Assembly: GCA_900556875.1 (NCBI GenBank)
Contig: USQQ01000001.1
Coordinates: forward strand, 62,001-126,000
Source: an uncultured Collinsella sp.
GTDB lineage: Bacteria > Actinomycetota > Coriobacteriia > Coriobacteriales > Coriobacteriaceae
Length of the DNA stretch: 64,000 nucleotides
Direction of reading: 5' to 3'
Shown: positions 1 through 8,780 of the stretch, piece after piece
How the letters are laid out: the number at the start of each line of letters is the position of its first letter
Numbering within the stretch: the stretch's first letter is position 1
The notes under the pieces: model-generated
Database searches by the model: none
Seen by the model: only the letters and a program-made list of their open reading frames with translations
What the model was told of the DNA's origin: nothing
Translations under genes and position numbers: made by a program

Positions 1-1
1 C

Positions 2-790
2 ACCTATCACAAGCTGCAGCTCGACTGCCTGTTTATGCTGGGCGGCAACGGCTCCACCAAGACCGCCAACCGCCTGCGCGAAGAGGGCCTCAACGTTATC
101 GCCCTGCCCAAGACCATCGATAACGACACCTGGGGCACCGAGTTGACGTTTGGCTTTACGAGCGCCATCGACGTCGCCACCAAGTGCATCGACGACATCC
201 ACACCACTGCCTCGAGTCACGGCCGCGTGTTTGTCATCGAGATCATGGGCCACAAGGTTGGCTGGATCCCGCTGTATGCCGGCGTCGCGGGCGGCGCGGA
301 CGTCATCCTGATTCCCGAGATCCCCTACGACATGGATAACGTCATCAAGACCATCGAGCATCGCATGGAGACCGGCAGCCGCTTTACCATCGTAGCCGTC
401 GCCGAGGGCGCTATCTCCAAGGAGGACGCGGCGCTGTCCAAAAAGGAGTACAAGAAAAAGCTCGCTGAGCGCACGAGCCCGTCGATTGTCTACGACATCG
501 CCAAGGAGATCGAGGCCAAGACTGGTCGCGAGACCCGCGTCGCCATCCCCGGTCACACGCAGCGCGGCGGTCAGCCCGACGCCCAGGACCGCATCTTTGC
601 GACCCAGTGCGGCGTCGAGGCAGCACTGGGATGCCTGCGCGGCGAGTTTGGCTACATGATTGCCCTGCGCGACGGCAAGATGTGCCACATGCCGCTCGAG
701 GATGTCGCCGGCAAGCTCAAGTACGTCGATCCCCAGAGCGACCTGGTGCGCGAAGCCAAGGCGTTGGGCATCAGCTTCGGCGACGAATAG
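2..790 (+). CDS. pfkA: 6-phosphofructokinase, 3' part (5' end outside window)
   Basis: Phosphorylates fructose-6-phosphate in glycolysis, in the cytoplasm. The reading frame is open from base 2, so the N-terminal part of the gene lies outside the window. Family motifs are clear: a GGNGS phosphate-donor loop at the start, then PKTIDND carrying the catalytic aspartate, then the MGHKVGW and IPE substrate-binding stretches and GHTQRGG near the C-terminus. ATP-dependent enzymes normally have GGDGS and pyrophosphate-dependent ones GGDD; here the Asp is Asn, while the Lys in PKTIDND is the kind seen in PPi enzymes. The phosphoryl donor therefore cannot be assigned from sequence. The last codons and the stop lie inside an inverted repeat (782-966). 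Confidence 0.92.
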   Translation, partial: TYHKLQLDCLFMLGGNGSTKTANRLREEGLNVIALPKTIDNDTWGTELTFGFTSAIDVATKCIDDIHTTASSHGRVFVIEIMGHKVGWIPLYAGVAGGADVILIPEIPYDMDNVIKTIEHRMETGSRFTIVAVAEGAISKEDAALSKKEYKKKLAERTSPSIVYDIAKEIEAKTGRETRVAIPGHTQRGGQPDAQDRIFATQCGVEAALGCLRGEFGYMIALRDGKMCHMPLEDVAGKLKYVDPQSDLVREAKALGISFGDE

Positions 791-966
791 CCTCGGCCGA
801 AACTGCTCTCATCGGAGGCCCCAGGGCTTACCTCCCAAATCGTCCTCGGACATGTCAGGATCCCGCCGTGCGCTTCGCGCGGCGGGATCCTTCCGTCCTG
901 CGGAAAGATTTGGGAGGTAAGCTCTGGGGCCTCCTGCGGTAACTAGGGAGGCCGAGGCTATTCGTC
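782..966. repeat. Long nested palindrome, family A copy 1
   Basis: Inner stem of 28 bp (814-841 with 907-934, nearly perfect), then an internal loop carrying the family core (CGTCCTCGGACATG on one side, CGTCCTGCGGAAAG on the other), then an inner GC hairpin. Outside the inner stem, after symmetric 15-nt gaps, lies a second perfect 17-bp stem: GACGAATAGCCTCGGCC (782-798) with its complement at 950-966. That outer arm contains the last two sense codons and the stop of the phosphofructokinase gene. It probably also acts as a terminator, although no U-tract is present. Confidence 0.85.
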
Positions 967-1183
967 TTCTTGCTGCAAGTGCGTGGGCTGAGATTTTGGG
1001 ATGTTGCAAGCTCTTAGCTGAGAGTAGCACTGACATTTGTCCTGAAATGGCTGGTCGTTAGGGGTTGCTACCGGTAGTTGCGGTAGGGTCGGAGCAGATT
1101 CTAACTAGAAATGGTGGTCGCCACCGGTTGTTCTCGGCATACTCGGCTCATTCGATTACGATCACCACATGAAAGGAACTGCT
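967..1183. other. Intergenic, leader of the Xre regulator
   Basis: No open frame with a ribosome site is seen. It holds a short repeated GGTTGCTACCGGTAGTTGCGG-like stretch around 1063-1087 and the GAAAGGA ribosome site at 1171-1177. No promoter could be assigned with confidence. Confidence 0.4.
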
Positions 1184-2113
1184 ATGGATCTTGCGATGGC
1201 ACAGCGGCTCGTTGATCGCCGCAAGGCTGCCGGGCTTTCTCAGGAGGCGCTTGCCGCCCAGCTGGGCGTGAGTCGTCAGGCTGTCAGTAAATGGGAGCGC
1301 AGCGAATCTTCGCCCGATACCGATAACCTTATTGCGCTCGCCGCGCTGTATGGCGTGTCGCTGGATGAGCTGCTGTATGGGGAGGCGGTGGATAGCACTG
1401 ATGACTCGCAGACTGATGATGAGGCACGGAACAGCAACGCCGGCACCAAAGCTTCAGATGAGGCTGAGGCTTCTGCTGAGCACGCTGATTGCAGCGATAA
1501 GCCACTTGTCGATATTTCCCTCGCGCGCGGCATCCACGTTATTGATCCCAACAAAGGCGAAGAGGTCCATGTTGGTTGGAATGGCATCCATGTGGCTAAC
1601 GAGCGCAAGGGTGAAGAGGTCCATGTGGGGCCAGACGGATTGTATATCGATACGCTTGAGGACGATGGACATAGCGTGCATACCAATGACGATGGCACCG
1701 TCACCATCGACGGCGAGACGTTTTCCAGCTGGAAGGAGGCGCACGACAAGCTCGACCATCATGGCAAGCATTTCCACACCAAGGTCGGACGTGCATGGAA
1801 CAAATTCCCCTTCCCCGCACTTGTCGCTCTCGCCTATCTGGTGCTCGGCATTGTCTACAGCACATGGGCTACGGGCCTCTTCCTCGTCTTTTTGATTCCC
1901 GTCTATTACGCGCTTGGCGACTTTATCGATCAACGCCGCTTATCTAAGCTGATCGATGTCGTCTATTCAGTCAGTGCCGAGGCATGGTTCCTCTACATGT
2001 GGCTCTGCCTGGGGCAACCCCATCCCGCCTGGGTAATACTCATCACCATCCCGGTCGTAAAAGCACTCATGCGTTGGTGCCGTAAACAATGGAAGTGCCG
2101 CAAACAGGCCTAA
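1184..2113 (+). CDS. Xre-family HTH regulator with C-terminal membrane domain
   Basis: DNA-binding protein of 309 residues. Residues 1-65 form a Cro/C1-type helix-turn-helix (AGLSQEALAAQLGVSRQAVSKWE). A charged linker follows, holding two copies of KGEEVHVG separated by about 16 residues and a HTNDDGTVTIDG stretch that looks like short beta repeats. The C-terminal 110 residues contain about three hydrophobic segments, so it is probably membrane anchored. The start at 1184 is preferred over the in-frame ATG at 1169 because GAAAGGA lies 6 nt before it. Similar HTH-plus-membrane proteins are common in Firmicutes and Coriobacteria; the signal and target are unknown. It is monocistronic. Confidence 0.75.
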   Translation: MDLAMAQRLVDRRKAAGLSQEALAAQLGVSRQAVSKWERSESSPDTDNLIALAALYGVSLDELLYGEAVDSTDDSQTDDEARNSNAGTKASDEAEASAEHADCSDKPLVDISLARGIHVIDPNKGEEVHVGWNGIHVANERKGEEVHVGPDGLYIDTLEDDGHSVHTNDDGTVTIDGETFSSWKEAHDKLDHHGKHFHTKVGRAWNKFPFPALVALAYLVLGIVYSTWATGLFLVFLIPVYYALGDFIDQRRLSKLIDVVYSVSAEAWFLYMWLCLGQPHPAWVILITIPVVKALMRWCRKQWKCRKQA

Positions 2114-2162
2114 ACCACCCCAACCAGCCAGCGCCACTCATCCGACACCGCCTGCCCCTTCC

Positions 2163-2231
2163 AAGTTGCGGTGAGATAGGGACTGTTTTGAAGCTCCAAA
2201 GCGCCAAACAGTCCGTATATCACCGCAACTT
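2163..2231. repeat. Palindromic element with AGTTGCGGTG ends, copy 1
   Basis: Arms of 26 bp (2163-2188 and 2206-2231) with two mismatches, starting AAGTTGCGGTGA and ending in ...CACCGCAACTT. The same arm with small changes recurs at 50755-50821, so this is a dispersed hairpin family. It lies 50 nt after the regulator stop and may act as a terminator. Confidence 0.75.
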
Positions 2232-2293
2232 ACAAACAACTGGGTCAGTTCCGGCACGGAGATTAGCATTGAGCTGACCGCGCGCCAAGAAAA

Positions 2294-2433
2294 GGGCCTA
2301 TTTACTACGTTTAACTCGAGAGGGCCGACCATACCCGCCTTTTCCGAAAATTGGCAAGCCCTCTACCTGCGGTTTTAATTTCATAATCTTTGTCACGGTC
2401 GAGGGTGTGGTAGCAAACGTAGTAGATAGGCCC
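2294..2433. repeat. MITE-like element with 19-bp terminal inverted repeats and CCTGCGG core
   Basis: Terminal repeat GGGCCTATTTACTACGTTT (2294-2312) matches the complement of 2415-2433 with one mismatch. The interior carries CCTGCGGTTTT at 2366-2376, the core motif also found in the elements at 8781, 32782 and 45632, whose ends are different. No open frame is present. Confidence 0.65.
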
Positions 2434-2548
2434 ATTTTGTGGCATACGACCCATACAAGCCCAATCTCGAAGGCCAAAGAGAGTCTCTCATCCACGCCTG
2501 CGAGCGAAAACCAAATAGAATGAAAGGCAAATGGAAAGCCCGTTTGAC

Positions 2549-2592
2549 GGGGCAAACGCCGGGCCACCTAATGGTTGTCCGGCGTTTGCCCC
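2549..2592. terminator. Perfect 14-bp hairpin downstream of the FtsX permease gene
   Basis: GGGGCAAACGCCGG pairs with CCGGCGTTTGCCCC across a 16-nt loop. It lies 40 nt beyond the permease stop on the minus strand, next to a dispersed repeat. No clear U-tract, so termination is inferred. Confidence 0.5.
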
Positions 2593-2595
2593 GAT

Positions 2596-2632
2596 AAAAC
2601 CTGCCAAAATAAACCTGTCCCTTTTTGGCAGG
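2596..2632. repeat. REP-like hairpin, AACCTGCC/GGCAGG family, copy 1
   Basis: AAAACCTGCCAAAA ... TTTTTGGCAGG with the loop TAAACCTGTCCC. It directly abuts the stop codon of the permease gene (2633-2635). Four further copies are at 6158, 7299, 30405 and 32681. Confidence 0.8.
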
Positions 2633-5398
2633 CTACTCGGCGCTCTTGAGGGCGCCGACCATGTCGATCTTATTGAGGGTGCGATTGGTAGCGAGGTTGA
2701 CGATGATCGTAAAGCCGAAGGAAAGCACCACGGCAAGCACGTAGCTCAGCGGCTCGACTTCGACGTCAAAGTACAATGACGGCATCTGCAAGATGTACGT
2801 AAAGCTCTCGGCCAGCGCACCACCCAGCGGTACGCCCAGCGCGGCGCCAATCGCCGTGAGGATCAGCGTCTCCTTGTTAACGTAGTGGTGTACCTCACCA
2901 CGACGGAAGCCCAGCACCTTGATAGTCGCCAGCTCGCGTTCGCGCTCCGAGATGTTGGTGTTAGACAACGTGAATACCACCACAAACGACAGGCACGCCG
3001 CCATAAAGGTCACGAGCACCACGACCGAATTGATAATCGTAAAGTTCGCCTCATAGTTTTCCCAATGCTCGGCCGTACTCGAAATCGTAAGCCAACCGTC
3101 ACTCTTAAGATTCTTGCTAAACGCAATCTGGTCAGCCGACGAACCCTTAAGCAGCACAAAGACGCCGTTAAGGCGTGCACTTCGACCGAACGCGCGCTCA
3201 TAGGTGCCCTGCGTCATGTAAAGCGTGTTGCCTAGATAGTTGAGCGAGATGTCGCTGACTTTGACCTTGGCAACATTGAGCGACGAATCCTGGACGTGAG
3301 CCGTGTCACCCGGCTTGATCCCCAGCACCAGCTGAGAGCTCTTGCTCAAATATACGTCTCCGTCACGCAGGGCGAGCGGTTCTTTGGACTCATCCTCCAG
3401 GCGCACGTAATCGCCCAAGTCACCCGTGCGGTCATCGGGCACCACGATCAGCTGCACGGTCTCGCTCTTTCCGCCGAATGTAAAGGTAACGTTGTCGGTC
3501 ATAATCGGCAGCGTCGAAGTCACGGTCACATTGGAATCCTTGGCTGCACTGCGCTCATCCAACGCCGCGCACGTCTGCGAAAAATCGTCGGGATTGGCGA
3601 CTGCCAGCAGGTCGTAGCGCGTGATATGCCCGTACTGTTTAGGCGACAGCGCGACCGACGTATCACGGATGCCCATGCCGCAAATCACAAGCGCCGTGCA
3701 GCCCGCAATGCCAAAGATGGTCATAAAGGCGCGCTTTTTGTAACGGAATAAGTTGCGTGCAGCGACCTTGTTCAAAAAGCCCATGCGGTGCCAGATAAAG
3801 CCGATGCGCTCGAGCAAGATGCGCGAACCGGCGCGCGGGGCCTTGGGGCGCATGAGCGAGGCAGGGGTCTCAGCCATCTCGTGACGGCAGGCGATAATCG
3901 TGGCTCCCACCACGCCCACGGCAAACAGCGCCACCGAAACGATCGAGGACACGATGTCGTACGAAAGTAGCATCTGGGGCAGCGAGTACATGTCGTCGAA
4001 CACCGTAAACAAGAACAGCGGCAGACCCACAAATCCGATGATATTGCCGAGCACGCCACCGATCAGACACGCCCACAGCGCGTAGTCCACATATTTGGAC
4101 AGGATACGCCCGCGTGAATAGCCGAGCGCCTTGTACAGGCCAATAAGTGTGCGCTCCTCCTCGACCATGCGGGTGGCGGTGGTGAGGCTGATAAGCACGG
4201 CGACGATAAAGAAGATGAACGGGAACACCGTGGCGATGGCCTCGATCGAAGAACTATCGCTCTCGACGCTCGAGTAGCTTGCGATATTGCCGCGGTCCTG
4301 GATGTACCAGGTGCATTCGCCTAGGTCAGAGAGCTCGGCGCGGGCATCGGCAAACTGCTGGTCGGCGGCGGCGCGGCGCTGGTCCAGGTCGGCTTGCGCC
4401 TGCGCACGCTCGTCGCTGCCCTCGGCCATGCGATTGATGTTGTCCTGCTCGATCCCAAAGACCATATTCGCCTGACGCTCAGCCGCGTCCAAGCTCGCCG
4501 GTGTGTCGACCGTCAGCTCCTGAGCGCGCGCCTTCTCACGCTCCTCGCGGATCTTCTCGATATTGCCCTTGACCTCATTGATCTTTGCCGAGTAGGCATC
4601 CGAATAGGAGTTGAGGCTCTTGGCTCCCTCGACGACCACGTGGACAGCGGAGTAGGAAGAAGATGTCGCGGCATCCTCGCTCACGTAGAACTTGTAGTCC
4701 GCAGTCGAAGCAGCGCGAAAGGCGTTGACTGTCGAGTCGGAGCTCACGTCGGTAGGATCGAGAACCTCGGCCGTGATGGTGTAGTCCCCATCGGCAAACT
4801 GGTCCTTGGCGCTTTGGTTCGACGAGCTCGCATCGTTGGCGGCAAAGCTCACCGTATCGCCGATTTTCTTGCCCGAAGCCTTCAAAAAACGTGAGGTCAC
4901 TGCCACTTCGCCCGAAGTCTCGGGCAGCTCGCCGCGTACTAGCACCGGTTGGTCAATATTCTCTTTGGAGAGGCTCTGTACGACGACACGCTCGCGCGTC
5001 GTACCCACGGCGGTATAGGCGGTCTCGGTATAGATGCCCTCGGCCGTCTCGACGCCATCGACCTCTTGGATCGCGGCAAGATCGTCATCGGTCAGACCAT
5101 AGGTCGACTGCACGTTGATGTCATAGACATTCTGCTGGTCAAAATAGGCGTCGACCGAATCACACAGGTCCTCGCAGCCCGCCTTAAGGCCGCACATCAC
5201 GCTCACGCCAAGCGCGGTGATCACAACGATAGACAAGAAGCGTTTGAGACTGCCGCGAATCGTGCGGTAGATGCCACGGCGAAAAACCGTCGGCACCATA
5301 TCGTTTGAGCTTTGGGCGGTACGGTAGGTCGTAAAATCCTGCTCGCGCTCCGTGTTCTGCGCGTCGCGGCGTTGGCTGTTTTGGCGGTCCTGATTCAT
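2633..5398 (-). CDS. ABC transporter permease, FtsX family, with coiled-coil extracytoplasmic domain
   Basis: Large FtsX/MacB-type permease (about 921 residues), membrane subunit for the ATPase encoded upstream. The N-terminal segment has one membrane helix near residue 35-55 (FLSIVVITALGVSVMCGL), then a roughly 340-residue extracytoplasmic domain. That domain ends in a heptad-like, Glu/Arg/Ala-rich stretch (EREKARAQ ... RRAAADQQFADARAEL) that should form a coiled coil. Two blocks of helices follow, separated by a second extracytoplasmic domain, and the last block ends the protein. The ATG at 5398 follows the ATPase stop (5404) by a few bases; an in-frame GTG at 5410 would overlap it, so translational coupling is likely. 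Probable export of, or defence against, a lipid or peptide; the substrate is unknown. Confidence 0.85.
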   Translation of the reverse strand: MNQDRQNSQRRDAQNTEREQDFTTYRTAQSSNDMVPTVFRRGIYRTIRGSLKRFLSIVVITALGVSVMCGLKAGCEDLCDSVDAYFDQQNVYDINVQSTYGLTDDDLAAIQEVDGVETAEGIYTETAYTAVGTTRERVVVQSLSKENIDQPVLVRGELPETSGEVAVTSRFLKASGKKIGDTVSFAANDASSSNQSAKDQFADGDYTITAEVLDPTDVSSDSTVNAFRAASTADYKFYVSEDAATSSSYSAVHVVVEGAKSLNSYSDAYSAKINEVKGNIEKIREEREKARAQELTVDTPASLDAAERQANMVFGIEQDNINRMAEGSDERAQAQADLDQRRAAADQQFADARAELSDLGECTWYIQDRGNIASYSSVESDSSSIEAIATVFPFIFFIVAVLISLTTATRMVEEERTLIGLYKALGYSRGRILSKYVDYALWACLIGGVLGNIIGFVGLPLFLFTVFDDMYSLPQMLLSYDIVSSIVSVALFAVGVVGATIIACRHEMAETPASLMRPKAPRAGSRILLERIGFIWHRMGFLNKVAARNLFRYKKRAFMTIFGIAGCTALVICGMGIRDTSVALSPKQYGHITRYDLLAVANPDDFSQTCAALDERSAAKDSNVTVTSTLPIMTDNVTFTFGGKSETVQLIVVPDDRTGDLGDYVRLEDESKEPLALRDGDVYLSKSSQLVLGIKPGDTAHVQDSSLNVAKVKVSDISLNYLGNTLYMTQGTYERAFGRSARLNGVFVLLKGSSADQIAFSKNLKSDGWLTISSTAEHWENYEANFTIINSVVVLVTFMAACLSFVVVFTLSNTNISERERELATIKVLGFRRGEVHHYVNKETLILTAIGAALGVPLGGALAESFTYILQMPSLYFDVEVEPLSYVLAVVLSFGFTIIVNLATNRTLNKIDMVGALKSAE

Positions 5399-5403
5399 GG
5401 GCG

Positions 5404-6105
5404 CTACCACTCGATCGTCTCGATAGGCACAGGATTTTGCTGGACCGTCTCGCTCTCCACGCGGCCGCTCTTAAAGCGGATCAGGCGATCGGCCATGGGC
5501 GCCAGCGCAGAGTTGTGGGTGATGATGATGACCGTAATGCCTTGCTTGCGGCAAGTGTCCTGTAGCAGCTGCAAGATCTGCTTGCCGGTTTTGTAGTCGA
5601 GTGCACCCGTAGGCTCGTCGCACAGAAGCAGCTTGGGGTTCTTAGCCAGCGCGCGGGCGATGGATACGCGCTGCTGCTCGCCGCCCGAAAGCTGCGCCGG
5701 AAAGTTAGCGAGGCGGTCGCCCAGACCAACCTGGCGAAGCGTTTGCTCGGCATCGAGCGAATCGGGGCAGATCTGCGCCGCGAGTTCGACGTTCTCAAGC
5801 GCCGTCAGGTTAGGGACCAGATTGTAGAACTGAAAGACAAAGCCGACGTCAGCGCGACGGTATTCCACAAGCTGAGCCTCGTTGGCAGAGCTCACGTCAC
5901 GCCCGTCCACCGTCACGGTGCCAGAAGTTGCCGTGTCCATGCCGCCCAGAATGTTGAGGGCCGTGGTCTTGCCGGCACCCGAAGCACCCAAAATGATGGC
6001 GAGCTCGCCGCGCTCGACCGTAAAGCTCGCGCCGTCGAGCGCGTGGATGCGGGCATCGCCCTCGCCGTATGCCTTGATGACGTCTTTGAATTCGATATAG
6101 GCCAT
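5404..6105 (-). CDS. ABC transporter ATP-binding protein (MacB/LolD type)
   Basis: ATPase partner of the downstream FtsX permease, 233 residues. Walker A is GASGAGKTT near residue 36, the signature LSGGEQQR is near 137, and Walker B LLLCDEPTGALD is near 158, all in order and intact. The PTGALD variant and short length are typical of the LolD/MacB/BceA group. The start ATG at 6105 precedes the usual MAYIEFKDV N-terminus. It forms a two-gene unit with the permease. A REP-like hairpin lies 50 nt upstream, in the presumed promoter region. Confidence 0.9.
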   Translation of the reverse strand: MAYIEFKDVIKAYGEGDARIHALDGASFTVERGELAIILGASGAGKTTALNILGGMDTATSGTVTVDGRDVSSANEAQLVEYRRADVGFVFQFYNLVPNLTALENVELAAQICPDSLDAEQTLRQVGLGDRLANFPAQLSGGEQQRVSIARALAKNPKLLLCDEPTGALDYKTGKQILQLLQDTCRKQGITVIIITHNSALAPMADRLIRFKSGRVESETVQQNPVPIETIEW

Positions 6106-6157
6106 CGATTAATTCCCATCTGGTCGGATAACTCTTTAGTATTACCCATTTCCCACC

Positions 6158-6193
6158 GACCAAAAAGGGACAGGTTCATTTTGGCAGGTTTTA
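6158..6193. repeat. REP-like hairpin, AACCTGCC/GGCAGG family, copy 2
   Basis: Same unit as 2596-2632 in inverted orientation: CCAAAAAGGGACAGG ... TTTTGGCAGGTTTTA. It sits upstream of the ATPase gene, so not all copies are downstream of stop codons. Confidence 0.8.
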
Positions 6194-6470
6194 TAAGGGG
6201 AAACGTACCTCTTTGGGGGCAGCGCGGGACGCGCAGGGGCGGCCGTGCAGATCGGCACAGCCGTCTCACGTGGAATCGACCGACGCCTGCCTTTCCGTGA
6301 CACCGGCAACTCGTTTTTGCTTGTTGGCATGGCCGCCATTATGCCTTGGGACTGAGCACTCAAATTCTCACTCCTCATTGCCACGCTTGCCGCAAGCTAT
6401 CAGGGTGACGAGATGACGACGCTCGCTGTAGCAGCGCAGCCACACTCTATAAGCGAGGCGTTTGCCAGCA
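6194..6470. other. Gene-free interval between REP copy 2 and the AIM24 gene
   Basis: No supported gene. A short plus-strand open stretch ending at the TGA near 6355 (reading SFLLVGMAAIMPWD at its end) has no start or ribosome site and could be a gene remnant, but I cannot place it in a family. Confidence 0.3.
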
Positions 6471-6474
6471 AAAA

Positions 6475-6505
6475 AGCGCGCGACAGGGTAAGCCCGCCGC
6501 GCGCT
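6475..6505 (-). terminator. Rho-independent terminator of the AIM24-family gene
   Basis: AGCGCGCG stem around a 15-nt loop, followed on the minus strand by a run of five or six T. It lies 12 nt past the stop of the minus-strand gene ending at 6518. Confidence 0.75.
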
Positions 6506-6517
6506 ATCCTATGCGGA

Positions 6518-7192
6518 CTAGTTATTGTTGTTGGTCATCGAGGCCACTGCTGCCGCAAGATTGGAAATGGGCATCGTCTGCAACCAGATGCGACCGGGAC
6601 CGGTGAGCACGGTGTTGAACACGCCCTCGCCACCAAACATGATGTTTTTGACGCCCTTGACCATTTGAGCGTCGATGCTCACGGTCTCCTCAAAGCCGGC
6701 CACGTTGCCGGTATCCACAATCATCTGCTGGCCAGCAGCGAGCTCGTACTCAACCAGGTCGCCGTCGATCTCGGCAAAAGCAACACCCGAGCCCGTGAGC
6801 TTCTGCATGATAAAGCCCTCGCCGCCAAAGACGCCGGCCTTTGCCTTCTTGTTAAAGTGAATGCTCAACTCGACGCCACTTTCCGCGGCAAGGAACGAAC
6901 GCTTCTGCAAAATCCAGCTCTTGCCCGGACCGATCTCGATTGGCACGATGCGGCCGGGGAAGCAGGAGCCAAACGCGATCATGCCATCGCCACGCGCGGT
7001 CCAAATGTTTTGGAACAATGCCTCACCCGAAAAAGCCTTGGAGAACATCTTGCCGATGCCACCGCCCGAGGTAGACATTTCCATGTTGGGGGTCATCCAA
7101 GCCATGGCGCCGCTTTCGGTGATCATGGATTCGCCATCGCTAAGGTTGCACGTAACAACCGGGAAAGCCCCTCCGCCGATCTCGTACTGCAT
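6518..7192 (-). CDS. AIM24 / TIGR00266 family protein
   Basis: A 224-residue protein of the AIM24 (TIGR00266) family, which folds into repeated double-psi or jelly-roll-like beta units and is glycine rich. Diagnostic stretches are ESGAMAWM near residue 27, a GGGIGKMFSKAFSGE loop, FAPG/FPGRIVPIEI, and the second-half repeat GEGVFNTVLTGPGRIWLQTMP near the C-terminus. The length matches the bacterial family. The function is not established; in fungi AIM24 is mitochondrial. The C-terminus ends in four Asn. It is monocistronic with its own terminator; no transfer signs are seen. Confidence 0.85.
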   Translation of the reverse strand: MQYEIGGGAFPVVTCNLSDGESMITESGAMAWMTPNMEMSTSGGGIGKMFSKAFSGEALFQNIWTARGDGMIAFGSCFPGRIVPIEIGPGKSWILQKRSFLAAESGVELSIHFNKKAKAGVFGGEGFIMQKLTGSGVAFAEIDGDLVEYELAAGQQMIVDTGNVAGFEETVSIDAQMVKGVKNIMFGGEGVFNTVLTGPGRIWLQTMPISNLAAAVASMTNNNN

Positions 7193-7298
7193 GACCGTCT
7201 CCTTTCCACTCAGGAGCCGAATAACGATGCCTATATTTTAGCAGGTAGAGATGCATATGTTCACACCGCCCATGCCCTCTCCTGCGGACGTTTCCCCA

Positions 7299-7343
7299 GA
7301 TAAAACCTGCCAAAATAAACCTGTTCCTTTTTGGCAGGTTTTA
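7299..7343. repeat. REP-like hairpin, AACCTGCC/GGCAGG family, copy 3
   Basis: GATAAAACCTGCCAAAA ... TTTTTGGCAGGTTTTAA with loop TAAACCTGTTCC. The right end overlaps the stop codon of the histidine-kinase remnant. It is preceded by CGTTTCCCCAGATA, the same left flank as copy 4, so the repeat unit is longer than the hairpin. Confidence 0.8.
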
Positions 7344-7895
7344 AAGGCAAACGGTGAAGGTGATCTGGTTGCCGTGACCGGATACGGTGGCGGCGCCTCC
7401 ATGGGCCTCGGCGATGGCACGCACCACGGACAGGCCCACGCCCGAGCCACCCGTCTTGGAGCTGCGCGACGCATCCGCACGATAGAAGCGATCGAACAAT
7501 CGGTCCAGGTCGCCCTCGGGCAGCTCGTCCACGGCGTTCGATACGACAAGCTCGGCGGCGCCCTTGCCTTTGCCGTGCGAAACGGCGCACAGGCTCAGCT
7601 CAATCACGCTGCCCTCGCTCGCATAGCGCGTGGCGTTGTCCAGTAGCAACTCAACCACCTGCGCCACCGCCGCGGCATCGGCATGGGTCCGCACGCCGGT
7701 CGCAATCGACGTCGACAGGCGTTTACCGCCTGAGACCGCCACCGACTTAAACGGCGCCGCCACCTTGTTCACCGCCTCCGAAAGATCGATCGACGCCATG
7801 GTAAAGCCCGCCGAGCCCTCGTCCATGCGTGCCAAGAACACCAAGCGCTCCGTGAGCGCCGATAATAGCGCACCCGCACTCGCCTTAGTGCTGCC
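7341..7895 (-). pseudogene. Sensor histidine kinase remnant (C-terminal ATPase domain only)
   Basis: The open frame covers only the end of the dimerisation helix (ALTERLVFLARMDEG) and the HATPase_c domain: N box LLLDNATRYA, a degenerate G1 region, DRLFDRFYRAD, and the G2 box GGSGVGLSVVRAI. The sensor, HAMP and H-box with its phosphorylated His are missing, and the frame is closed by a stop at 7896-7898. No response-regulator gene adjoins. Codons before the first possible start (TTG at 7844) still match the family, so this is decay rather than a short gene. The stop codon lies in a REP-like repeat. Confidence 0.8.
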
Positions 7896-8037
7896 TTAGC
7901 AGGTCGATGAGCATATTTAAAAAAGCAAGGTTATAGCTTAGTCGGACTTAAGGAACGGGCGGCTTCACATCTCGCCCTGCAAACAACGCCCGTACAGCGA
8001 GCGCGCTTGCCGCATGGGCGTTGCGGCCGCCTGCAGC

Positions 8038-8613
8038 TTATAGATAGGCACCCTCGAGGCGCAGCAGCCATTCTTTGCGATCCAGTCCACCGGCGTATCC
8101 GTTGAGCGATCCGTCGGCCGCGACCACGCGATGGCACGGCACGATAATCGAAATAGGGTTGCGAGCGACCGCAGCCCCCACCGCGCGAGGAGATACAACG
8201 GGCGCTTCATTTCCCGGCACACGATGTCGAGCCGCAACACGCTGGGCGATCTCGCCATACGTAGCGACCTCGCCACGCGGAATTGAAAGTAGCTCAAACC
8301 AAACCTCACGCTGAAACGCCGTGCCAATCAAATGCAACGGCGGCGTAAACCGAGGCTCCTGCCCCGCAAAATAGGCGTTGAGCCAAGCCCAAGAACGCTC
8401 TAGCACCGAAGAAGCCGCGCCATTGGCCGGATTTACCGTCTGCATGCCCCCGGCACCCGAAACTGCATCGGTGCCCTCAACGTATTCGGCGCTTTCTTTA
8501 AGAAGCGTGGAACCAAAGTGCTCCTGCCCCTCAAACCAAAGCCCCGTCAGACCGCGGCCATCAGCGGCAAGCAAGATTTCGCCCAAAGGCGAAGCAAACG
8601 TCGTCGTGACCAC
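8038..8613 (-). CDS. ogt: Methylated-DNA--[protein]-cysteine S-methyltransferase
   Basis: Repairs O6-alkylguanine and O4-alkylthymine by moving the alkyl group to its own cysteine; a suicide cytoplasmic repair protein. The 191-residue product has the active-site motif PCHRVV near residue 158, preceded by RAVGAAVARNP with the helix-turn-helix and arginine-finger region, and followed by GYAGGLDRKEWLL. The start is GTG at 8613 with AGGGAG about 6 nt upstream. The N-terminal domain is the short Ogt type without the Ada regulatory domain. It is monocistronic, next to the kinase remnant. Confidence 0.93.
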   Translation of the reverse strand: MVTTTFASPLGEILLAADGRGLTGLWFEGQEHFGSTLLKESAEYVEGTDAVSGAGGMQTVNPANGAASSVLERSWAWLNAYFAGQEPRFTPPLHLIGTAFQREVWFELLSIPRGEVATYGEIAQRVAARHRVPGNEAPVVSPRAVGAAVARNPISIIVPCHRVVAADGSLNGYAGGLDRKEWLLRLEGAYL

Positions 8614-8780
8614 CAGCGGCTCCCTTCAAAACTCCGCAACATAATACCGCGAATTGTACAGACAACCCCGCAGATACGTCTGGGCGGGCTCGCAATTACT
8701 TAAGCGAGACTGTTCTCTCTAATCAAGCGAAAAAGACGCAGGGCATCGACACCAGAGCGGTACCCCCGCCAGCTGAGCTC

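Noticed and set aside
6194..6470. Short plus-strand gene ending SFLLVGMAAIMPWD
   Set aside because: No ribosome site or convincing start and too little sequence to identify a family; recorded only as possible debris.
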